Shown: positions 9,957-19,085 of the stretch, in pieces | Numbering within the stretch: position 1 is the first letter of the stretch | Layout: each line of letters begins with the position of its first letter | Origin: Circinella umbellata | Taxonomy: Eukaryota; Mucoromycota; Mucoromycetes; Mucorales; Lichtheimiaceae | Direction of reading: 5' to 3' | NCBI GenBank assembly: GCA_025093555.1 | Contig: JAIWNF010000088.1 | Span: 1 to 64,000 of the forward strand | Length of the DNA: 64,000 nucleotides | Translations under genes and position numbers: made by a program | Notes under the pieces: generated by a model | What the model was told of the DNA's origin: nothing | What the model saw: the letters and a program-made list of their open reading frames with translations, nothing else | The model's database searches: none

Positions 9957-11070
9957 AAGTAGAGTGCCCATTCAAGAAATAGTTGATAAATTGACCAAAA
10001 GTATGTTAAATACTTCTTCAGATGATTATTGGTCAAAAGATATGGTTATTGAATTTTTCACGTATTCTCATTTTATAGATAATCTGTATAATGAAGAAGC
10101 GGTTGGTTTGGCTAGATCTGCTTCGCTGACACCTTTCGAAACCATGTGGTACTATCATTACAGAAATGAGGATGTGTCTGGTATTAGTTGGTTTGAAGAC
10201 TTGTTGAAGATAGACGTTGAACCTTCTTTTTCTATTGTTGAGGATTCTATTAAAGAAATGGATTTTTCGAGTTTATTCACAGACGAACCCATACCTCCAA
10301 AACCTAGAGATAAAGATTATGTAGACGATGATGAAATGGAAGAGATTCTGAATGGATTGGATTCTATAGTAGAATCATTATTGCGTCGATCTGATTCCAT
10401 GAAGTCTACTGAGTCACAATTGGTGGATGATGCCAATGGATACTCAGAAGTACCTACTGATGTTATGGTTTCTGATATTATGTTACCGGTTTTGCGTCCA
10501 GAAGAAGTTTTAGATGCAAAAGAGTTTAAGAAAAAGATTAGGTCAGCCGATAACTTAAAGGAAATAGATTATGCAAATAACATAGGCATAGATTTGGATT
10601 ATTATGATAAACATACTAAAGCAATATTTGAAGTGTATGTATACTGAAAAGACACTTCGGCGTGTGTCCATAATGTTATGTGTAAACATGCTATGAATGC
10701 ATTTATAGGTCCAAATTATGAACCTAGTAAGAAAGTTTTGGATGGTCAACAAATGATCAAAATAGGTTATAATACTATAAAATTTGTACGCGGACTAGAG
10801 GTTGAGAGATATCATAGAAGTTCCAAGAAATATTCTGTCGGTTATTTACCTTATAAGCCTGATATGGAAACTCCTTGTTTACAATTAAGGTATAATACAG
10901 AAAGGAAATTACATGAGGTCAGATCTCCATTTTCGGATTATACAGGATATCTGTTAGTTAGTGATCTTACAGTAGTTATGAACGATGAAAATATAGCTAA
11001 TTCTTTATTTCGATTTGATAGGAGATTTAACTGGCCCGAACAGATCCTCATGAGTACGGGTGGGGATTAA
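9957..11070 (+). pseudogene. Endogenous virga-like replicase: linker region (right arm)
   Basis: After the homopolymer frameshift the coding sense continues in another frame from about 9957. It reads 227 codons to an in-frame TGA at 10645-10647, then on in the same frame for another 130 codons from 10678 to a TAA at 11068. The region is acidic and variable, as expected between methyltransferase and helicase. It has no start codon of its own (GTG at 9964 is incidental). Protein identity with 1409-2515 appears complete. Confidence 0.75.
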
Positions 11071-11337
11071 CCGAAAACAATAAAAATATAAAAGATTTAA
11101 ATGAAATTTAAATTTTTATTAATTTTTAGATGTTTGATAAAATAAATTTTTAATGAAATTAAAAAATTTAATTATCTCGGTTCTTAAGAACCGTATCAGT
11201 TATAACATTCCTTGTTGTAAAGATGGTGTCCGAGAAAAATCTTCGATTTTTTGAAGGTGTATCTGGTCTTTCTGAAAGAAACCTAACATGATGGTAATCA
11301 TGTAATAGAGAACCAATAAAAACTAATAAGTTTTTAT
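11071..11337 (+). other. Broken segment between linker and helicase fragments (right arm)
   Basis: About 100 bp of very AT-rich sequence is followed by CGGTTCTTAAGAACCG (a perfect 16-bp palindrome, about 11178-11193) and a second near-palindrome, CATGATGGTAATCATG (11287-11302). A stretch from about 11224 reads as plausible protein for some 20 codons, so part may be viral. The rest may be a small insertion. It has no gene of its own. Confidence 0.5.
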
Positions 11338-11661
11338 TTGGTCCTCGGTGCGGGTACTGGAAAAACACATTTTTCTGTTGAGAATTTTAATCCTAATAAT
11401 TTTTATGTTGGATCTACGAAAAAAGTTGTATCAGATTTATGTGGAGCTTTAAAAAATAGGTATAGTAATAACTATCCATGTTTTGATTTTGACATGTGTG
11501 TTAGGACGTGTGATTTGATTAATGTTAACGGTCTACCCACTGGCGTTTGTGTGGATGACCTTTATGTGGACGAATTTTATCTTTTCGATCCGGATAGTAA
11601 CTTTGACTTTACTTTTGATTTTATTTATTTTTATTTCGTATTGATTTTGTTTGACAGTTGA
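11338..11661 (+). pseudogene. Endogenous virga-like replicase: helicase N-terminal fragment (right arm)
   Basis: The P-loop GAGTGKT lies at the very start and a VDDLYVDEF acidic motif near residue 75, i.e. motifs I and II of a viral SF1 helicase. Sequence after about 11600 is low complexity and not helicase-like, so the captured viral cDNA ends within the helicase. The opening TTG is not a start codon. Two residues differ from the left arm (Cys for Arg, Asn for Asp). Confidence 0.8.
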
Positions 11662-12167
11662 TTTGGATAATCACTGTGATATTTTTATTTTATTTATTAT
11701 CTTCTTTTCTATTTCTACCTCTTTACTTTCACTACACTCAACCCGTAACTTCTTTGAACCCTTTTATTTTATCTTATTTTATTTTATTCTACTCCTTAAA
11801 TTTTTATTTTATTTTACCTTTATTTTTATACTTACTTTTTATCACATTCAAGCACCACACGTGTCATTGATATATTGTACCCCAGTAAAATAGGTGCTAT
11901 ATATTTTAGATGTTGGAAAAAGACCCCCAAGTTTTGTGACTGCTTTTGTGACTTTTGGTCAAACTCTACTCATTAGCCATATTTTTTTTAATTCCCAGAT
12001 CTATGAGAATGGGCCTTGCAAAATGCATCAAATCTGGATTATAGTTCGGAAAACTTAGGCCCTTCTTGTAATACATCATAGTGTGCCCAAAACGCATGTC
12101 CAAGTTCTACATATTATTAGAAATTCAAAATAACTAAAGTTTAATTATTTTTTCGAATAAATTATGC
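11662..12167. other. AT-rich tail of right arm and non-coding flank
   Basis: Up to 11866 this mirrors the left tail (TTTTATTTTA-type repeats). From 11867 it is unique. Close outside the boundary, TACCCCAGTA (11877-11886) loosely mirrors the motif at 545-555 on the far side. No coding potential is seen to 12167. Confidence 0.5.
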
Positions 12168-12915
12168 TTAAATTATACCTGATGCAATAACTTTGTTTTG
12201 ATAAAAGTCAAGGTATTTTGCATCTTTTGGGATGGATGGGAATCCAAAGCACAAGATGACCTTAATCCCTGTTATATCCTTCACACTTTGTAAATCGGCT
12301 GATACTCTTTTACATGCCTGTTTGATATATGCTAATCGTAATTCGCAAGCTTTTTCTGTCATATCATGGGGGGCCATGTATCCTTTAAGGCCAGTATCCA
12401 AATTGTGTCTTTCAGCCTTTTGGGTATAAATCATACATGCTTCAGCATCATAGGTGTTGCTATAACGCTTGATACGTTCCCCAATGCTCTCTATTAAATA
12501 GACTGTATTTAGTAATAGAACATGAGACCATATAATATCTACACACTGAATATTTATCTGTAATAACCTTGGATAGGGCTTTCCCCATTTGCCTTAGCAG
12601 CAGCAAGTTCTTCACTTCTATTTTCAGAAACATAAAGATTCCAACCACCGATCACCTTTTTGGTTGAAATCAGTGTTAGAGTGTGGTTTTCACACATTGC
12701 TTCTACTTCCTCCACAGTAAAGCATAACTCCAATGCCAAGCTTTCCTTTTTTTTCGATGTTCTTCCACCAAACGAACACATCATTCAGCAAGCTGCTCAC
12801 AGCGCTCATCACTATCTCCTTCAGGAACATACTCCTCAAGAGGTTGTTCTTCAGGAGTCTATGGGGAGGAAGCTTGTTGTTGGGGTTCACTGCACAAACA
12901 ATTAAGAATCCACAA
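12168..12915 (-). pseudogene. Decayed gene of unknown function
   Basis: Three reading frames on the minus strand carry consecutive protein-like sequence. About 12915-12780 is acidic (EEQPLEEYVPEGDSDE) with two nonsense codons. About 12784-12557 contains ELCFTVEEVEAMCENHTLTL and VIGGWNLYVSENR. About 12560-12168 contains SIGERIKRY, DAEACMIYTQKAERHN and ITGIKVILCFGFPSIP. The switches between frames occur without plausible splice sites, so frameshifts are more likely than introns. I do not recognise the family. The composition is gene-like and less AT-rich than its surroundings. It could be a host gene remnant or an old transposon gene. Confidence 0.45.
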
Positions 12916-13045
12916 GTTAAAAAGTTGTGGATTCTCTTTGGGATTCTTAAGAACCACAAAGAGAATCCACAACTTTTTTTACTTTGGGATTCTTACAACC
13001 AAACTTGGACTCTGTAAGAATCCTAAAGTTATAAGTTGTGGATTC
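12905..13045. repeat. Cluster of inverted copies of AAGTTGTGGATTC
   Basis: AAAAAGTTGTGGATTCTCTTTG (about 12918-12939) is followed by its inverse at about 12955-12976. Further partial copies lie at 12905-12915 (inverted) and 13030-13046. The central pair would form a hairpin of about 22 bp with a short loop. Function unknown. Confidence 0.6.
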
Positions 13046-13272
13046 CTAAATCCAAAGTGGGGGTATAGCTCTGCATATTTATTTTGGTTTACCCCTATTC
13101 TCTCTATATGCAGCATTTAAGTTTTTTTTTACGATGGCATGCATAGCATAACCTTATGTATACTAGTGTATATGGTAATATTAATTTATTCTGATACATT
13201 ATATTTAGAATGGATGTACCAAAGAATAAAAAATAAAAGAACAAAAAAATATTAGATGGACGATATATGAAA

Positions 13273-14390
13273 CAATCCCCTTATGTACCCTGCACTTAAC
13301 TTTCTCCCCCCCCAATTTTTAAGATTTTTTAAATTCAGCCTCATATAGTTGAGAGATGAGTCACGTGTAGGGAAGTTAAGTGCAGGCGACTCAAGCAAAA
13401 AAAAAACTTCTCTTTAAAGTATGTATAAAAGAAATTATGTGACAAATAGATTTATAACTGATTGTTGAATGTAAAACAAGAATAAAAAGAAGAGGTATTG
13501 TAGATGAAAGTTTTTATTCTCATTACACTATTTAAAAAAGATGCTAAAAAAAAAGATGCAGGCTTTTTCGTTTTCATTTTTTGGCCAAAAAAAAAGAACA
13601 TTAACCTTTTTTTTTTTCTTTTTTTTTTTTGAAATGCCATTAGACAAAATAAAATAATTCGTAAGCAAATAAATTACAACGCATGGCGTTTTTTCTTATG
13701 TACTCGGGTAAACAACAAAAAAAAGTGCTTTTCTACAACTTTTTATTATATACTGCAGAACGGATTTATTGACGATTGACTTTTATTAATCTAGCTTCAA
13801 ACAAATCGTTGAATAAATTCAACTTTCAAACAGCAATTACAACAACAGGACTAAAAGCTTTGGCAACACAGTAATATTGCGACGTGTATTTTACGGATAA
13901 TAATTACAACAAATTCTGTTTTACTGATTATCAATAAGAAGATTTAAAAACGTCCTTACATCTTAGATATTTGGCATCTCTGTATAAAAAGTTTCGGCAG
14001 CTATAATCAACCGCGATAACGTGCAAAAGGTAAAAAAAAAGGAGAAATAACTAATACATTCAACAAAATAAAAAAAACACTGGAGAATAGGCAAAAACAA
14101 TCATATGTGGACATATTATTTGATACTGACTTGGCCAATTTTTTTTCTTTCATACACTCAAATATATATATATACGCATATTATATTCTCAATTTTATAT
14201 TGCTATATGGATTTAATGGTAACGACAATATTCAATGGATACTTGATCAAAATGGATTAATGGGAGTATGAAAAGTAAGTTAGTTAGTTGATTGATAAAA
14301 AAAGAGATATAATAATGGGATCAAATAAAAAAGATTATTTGATAATTAAAAATCATGCGGTTTTTTGTTCGTGCTGTTATTGTTAATTTT
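13273..14390 (+). repeat. MULE left terminal inverted repeat
   Basis: This matches 17108-18225 in inverse. It includes a C-run (CCCCCCCC near 13305), A/T-rich sequence and a TATATATATA patch. Small open frames inside it are low complexity and not called. Confidence 0.9.
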
Positions 14391-14618
14391 TATGTTTTTT
14401 GTTGTGTTTTTACTTGATTATCAAAAATTACTGATGCTTATATTCGCGGTTGTGTGCCAAGAAAAATAAGCTTTCTGCTGAAGGTGAATAATTGTATTAC
14501 TATGGAGGGTATTTAACCAGAGAGCTAGTGTATTTTGTATCATTTGTTTATTTTACTTTTTAAAAAAAACACCAAGTTATAAAGCATTTCGTCATTTCAA
14601 AAGAAAAAAAAAACTAAA

Positions 14619-16896
14619 ATGTCAGACACCATTAACAATAAGATCGGGCGTTGCACCAAAGTAATTCCGTATAACAATTACCAAAAAACAATTAAGGAAT
14701 TCCACCATGTTACAGGTGAAGAATGGATTCACCAAAACAAACGTTATGGAAAAGGGTGGTTTAGCGAAGATAATATTGACAAATATGATGGTTGTATGTT
14801 ATAATCATAATAAAAATAAAATCTAATTATCAGTCATAATATTGAAATAACTTTGATTTGTCTATGTATTATAGTAGAAAGAAAAAGACGCAAGGTAGAT
14901 CATCAATATTATGATGGTGAAGGTCGTAAAGTTATCTTCAATGAAACATTCTTGTGTGCTCACAGTGGTAAAAAAAGAGTTCACAGTCAACGTGTTCCTA
15001 GTGATAAAACACGCCCTAGACAAGAGAAGTCTAAAAAAGTTGACTGTCCAGCAAAGCTTGAAGCAAAAAGGTATGAAGAAGATCCCGATAATGTGACTCT
15101 TCGCTTCTTTGGAGAACATACCGCACTTCACAGCCTGAGAGATGTAAATTACCTTCCGCTTGAAAATTGGGTCAAGATCCTTATCAAGGAACGTCTCGAG
15201 GAAGGTGTTGATGTGCCAACTATTGTGGATCTCGTTAATGATAAATAAGAAAAGAAGAAAGAAGAAAGTATTAGGGGTCAGCTTTTGGAATCTCTAAGAT
15301 TATACCGTGCTGTTACTTATGAAGATGTATATAACCAGTATTATAAGATCATGGTTAGACAAACGCGTATGGCAGAGCATGATTTCAGTTCTGTTGGATT
15401 ATGGTTGGTTGAACTTGAATCCAAGTCATACCATACATTTCTATGCGGTCAAAGCAATGCCGATACACAAGTATATAACTTTGGATTTGGATTTGTTGCT
15501 CCTTGGCAATTAGAACTACTTAAAAGGGCTCGTTCTTTTTGTTTAGATGCAACACATCATGTAACTATATATCCTAATACTGTTATGTACACTATTGTTC
15601 TTTGTCATGAAGTAACTGGCCGAGGTGTCCCTGTTGCATACCTCATTACCAATGATCAATCAGAAGAGCCAGTTAGAAAATGGCTAACAGACCTTAAGGG
15701 TCTTGGTGTTTCTCCTCGTCAGATTACAGTTGACTGTAGCAAAGCAGAGGCAAATGCAATTAATAGAACATGGGCTGGATCTGTTACAATTCGTTTGTGC
15801 GCCTGGCATGTAGTTCGTGCTTGGCAAAAAAACATCAAAGAAAAAGTCGTTGTGGGTGATGGTGAAGATAAAAGAGCAGTTGTCAATGCAATTTTTGCTG
15901 ATATACGCGATATGATGTATGAGGAAGATCGATCTGAATTTTATAATCAGTTGGAAAAGTTTCGTACTGACTGGGCTAATCAAGATGGCTTTATGACATA
16001 CTTTGAACAACAATGGATTAGAAATGATTTATATAAACAGTGGGTTCGATCTTTTCAAGAAGCCATGTTTAGACATATGGAATTAAACATGTTTATTGAA
16101 TCATTTCATAATCAACTTAAGACTGTATATCTACAACGTCGTCGTAATTGTCGCATGGATGGGCTTATTTTTCTTCTCATAAGTAAAGTTCATAAACGAA
16201 TCGTTCGTAGAATCAAAGCAGAAACAAATCGCGTTGGAAGAATGGGCCCATTAGCACTGGCACGTCGTGAAAGACAAATGAAAGCAGAGGCGTATACACT
16301 TGAGCAGCTTGATATGATGATTGAATTAAAAGAAGATGGTCACCAAATTCAATCATTCACTGATATTAATATATATTATATGGTAAATATGTTTTTTTTT
16401 TCGTTTCTATTGTGATTTTATATAACTTCATATATTTGAATTTCTAATATTTAAAATATAGGTGACTTCTGATGACACTTTTATAACATCGTGCACATGT
16501 GCTGATTTTGACATTACTCAACGTGCATGCAAACATATGTATGCTATTGAAATCTCTGAGCCGGAATTAAGTGTTCGATTACCACATCACTCTTCTATTG
16601 CTAATGTCCTTGAGGATGATGTTAATTCTAATTTAACAGAGGAAACAGCCGTCATTATAAATAATAATACCAGTGTCACACCAGTTGTACAACAAACACA
16701 TTCGGAGCGCATCCAAGTTATACTACGTCAAATGCAACACCATGTTACAGACGTGAGCTTTTCCTCGGCTGATGATCAATCTCTTGAAAATATTATCGAA
16801 CAGCTTACTTCCATCCAACAGCAACTGAATAATATCGGCAATATTGGTACCAACCGTCAACTACAAACCCAACTATCTAGAAGACGCCGCAATTAA
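14619..16896 (+). CDS. MULE transposase, FAR1/WRKY-GCM1-like N-terminus and SWIM finger
   Basis: Three exons: 14619-14793, 14875-16382 and 16462-16896, with GTATGT and GTAAAT donors. N-terminal part: a Cys/His set (CAHSGKK, KKVDCPAKL, GEHTALHS) like WRKY-GCM1 zinc fingers that bind transposon ends. Core: FCLDATHH and TVDCSKAEA give the two Asp, CAWHVVRAW the conserved Cys/His, and NMFIESFHNQLK the catalytic Glu of MULE DDE nucleases. C-terminal: CTCADFDITQRACKHMY is a SWIM finger (CxC...CxH), then a disordered tail with a coiled-coil segment. A TAA at 15246-15248 lies in frame inside exon 2. It is either a disabling mutation or part of a very short intron (GTTAATG...TATTAG). All catalytic residues are otherwise present. 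The ATG at 14619 is the first in frame. Confidence 0.85.
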
Positions 16897-17107
16897 TTTT
16901 TTTTTGCTTTCTTATCCAACTTCACTTTATTATCAAAACATTAAACTTTCGCCCCTCTCTTGATCAATTGCCTTCTTATCTATCTATCTATCTACATATA
17001 TATATTAAAACATTTTATCTTTTCAATATTAGCATATACAAAAAATTCAGCAATAAACGGCCAACTTATATTTGACAATATGAGCAAACTATTCACTTTT
17101 TTTAAAG

Positions 17108-18225
17108 AAAATTAACAATAACAGCACGAACAAAAAACCGCATGATTTTTAATTATCAAATAATCTTTTTTATTTGATCCCATTATTATATCTCTTTTTT
17201 TATCAATCAACTACCTAACTTACTTTTCATACTCCCATTAATCCATTTTGATCAAGTATCCATTGAATATTGTCGTTACCATTAAATCCATATAGCAATA
17301 TAAAATTGAGAATATAATATGCGTATATATATATATTTGAGTGTATGAAAGAAAAAAAATTGGCCAAGTCAGTATCAAATAATATGTCCACATATGATTG
17401 TTTTTGCCTATTCTCCAGTGTTTTTTTTATTTTGTTGAATGTATTAGTTATTTCTCCTTTTTTTTTACCTTTTGCACGTTATCGCGGTTGATTATAGCTG
17501 CCGAAACTTTTTATACAGAGATGCCAAATATCTAAGATGTAAGGACGTTTTTAAATCTTCTTATTGATAATCAGTAAAACAGAATTTGTTGTAATTATTA
17601 TCCGTAAAATACACGTCGCAATATTACTGTGTTGCCAAAGCTTTTAGTCCTGTTGTTGTAATTGCTGTTTGAAAGTTGAATTTATTAAACGATTTGTTTT
17701 AAGCTAGATTAATAAAAGTCAATCGTCAATAAATCCGTTCTGCAGTATATAATAAAAAGTTGTAGAAAAGCACTTTTTTTTGTTGTTTACCCGAGTACAT
17801 AAGAAAAAACGCCATGCGTTGTAATTTATTTGCTTACGAATTATTTTATTTTGTCTAATGGCATTTCAAAAAAAAAAAAGAAAAAAAAAAGGTTAATGTT
17901 CTTTTTTTTTGGCCAAAAAATGAAAACGAAAAAGCCTGCATCTTTTTTTTCAGCTTCTTATTTAAATAGTGTAATGAGAATAAAAACTTTCATCTACAAT
18001 ACCTCTTCTTTTTATTCTTGTTTTACATTCAACAATCGCTTATAAATCTATTTGTCACATAATTTCTTTTATACATACTTTAAAGAGAAGTTTTTTTTTT
18101 GCTTGAGTCGCCTGCACTTAACTTCCCTACACGTGACTCATCTCTCAACTATATGAGGCTGAATTTAAAAAATCTTAAAAATTGGGGGGGGGAGAAAGTT
18201 AAGTGCAGGGTACCTAAGGGGATTG
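17108..18225 (-). repeat. MULE right terminal inverted repeat
   Basis: Inverse of 13273-14390 with scattered small differences (for example GTTTAATAAATTC versus GTTGAATAAATTC and A-run lengths). The ending is CCTTAGGGGATTG-like on the plus strand at 18213-18225. Confidence 0.9.
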
Positions 18226-18532
18226 GTACACAAGGGGATTTTCTATAAATTAATACATGTATGCCTTAATGATAATCTTGTCTCTAGCTTTTCATGTTTT
18301 CTCTTAACCCCTGCATCCAACTACTTCAATTTTTGTGAGATGCACCATACTCTGAATTTGCTAAAAGGTGTGTCTTGGAAAGCTAAACTGTAGTTCTGTA
18401 TCTCTAACATGATATCATACATTAACAAATATCTTCATTCATATGATATTGATTTGGGGTCTATTGGTAGATACCCAGTATCTAAGAACTGTTTTAGCTG
18501 CTGTTTGGACTCTATAAAAAGGATAAGCTTAG

Positions 18533-18899
18533 TCATTGAAGGCAAAAAAATACTTCTGAATAAATACTAAGCATTATTTTATTATTCGTATAGACAATAT
18601 CATGTGTTTCTTTATCCTCATCTTCATTTATTTCTTTATTTTGTTCTTTGGTTACTTCTTTATTTTCTTCTTTATCTTCTTCACTTACTTCTTTATTTGC
18701 TTCTAGATTAATAAATTTCAATCGTCTCTTTTGACATATACAAGTTGATGTCAAACCAATTTGCATAAATAACTCTTGTGCACAAAAGTTTTGGTTTCTT
18801 AGGGTTTCTTGTAAAGCATATTTCTACATCTTCTAATTTGTCGATGATCTTGGTATATTTTCTAACATTCTTTTCATTGTATGACACCGCATAAAACAA
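18533..18899 (-). pseudogene. Small frameshifted gene fragment, unknown
   Basis: An ATG frame from 18899 (with VRKYTKIIDKLEDVEICF and NPKKPKLLCTRVIYAN) ends at 18708. A second frame overlapping it continues with a Lys/Glu-rich repeat (KEENKEVTKEQNKEINEDED). One frameshift would join them. No family recognised; low-complexity acidic C-terminus. Confidence 0.3.
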
Positions 18900-18975
18900 T
18901 CATACTGCTTCCTCGCGAGAAATAACAATCATGATTTTTTTCCAAGTGAAATGCTGAAATGAAAAATCAGAAAGA

Positions 18976-19085
18976 GTGGGGTGACCAATTGGCTTTCGGA
19001 AAAGCGACCAATTGGTATTCAGAAAAGTGACCAATTAGCATTCAGACAAGTGACCATTGTTTCTCAGAAAGGTGATTAATTGATG
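18976..19085. repeat. Short tandem repeat, unit about 26-27 bp
   Basis: Four to five imperfect copies of a unit like GTGACCAATTGGTATTCAGAAAA occur in a row, progressively diverged (GCGACCAATTGG, GTGACCAATTAG, GTGACCATTG, GTGATTAATTG). Confidence 0.7.

Larger units (their letters stand above)
613..11866. repeat. Giant palindrome: head-to-head duplication of viral cDNA
   Basis: Positions 613-6162 are the reverse complement of 6230-11866, around a unique spacer at 6163-6229. The outer limit is sharp: both sides share the 11 bases TGACACGTGTG read inward and differ at the next base out. Arm lengths are 5550 and 5637 bp. The 87-bp difference is fully explained by one deletion in the left arm. I saw only six substitutions (for example 1039 versus 11440, and bases in the leader), though I could not align every base. 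The protein fragments in the two arms are identical except for the helicase piece. Each arm contains viral replicase coding sequence and one inserted DDE transposon. The differing arms and unique centre argue against a simple sequencing fold-back artefact. Confidence 0.95.
13273..18225 (+). mobile_element. Mutator-like (MULE) DNA transposon with long TIRs
   Basis: Terminal inverted repeats of about 1.1 kb (13273-14390 and 17108-18225) flank a spliced transposase gene. The outer ends read CAATCCCCTTATGTACCCTG and the inverse of CAATCCCCTTAGGTACCCTG. The TIRs are nearly but not perfectly identical. I could not find a clear 8-11 bp target duplication; the right flank carries an extra AAGGGGATT copy that confuses the edge. 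Total length is about 4.95 kb. Confidence 0.9.

Noticed and set aside
11168..11368. Open frames antisense to the viral fragments in both arms (also 2596-3587 and 8892-9883 groups)
   Set aside because: They overlap the replicase fragments in the opposite sense and have no family features; expected by chance from the coding strand.
613..11866. CRISPR array or rDNA-type palindrome
   Set aside because: No short regularly spaced repeats and no ribosomal RNA sequence; the arms code for viral and transposase proteins.
13452..13640. Lys/Phe-rich small frames in the MULE TIRs (and 17830-18045)
   Set aside because: They come from poly-A and poly-T runs within terminal repeats.
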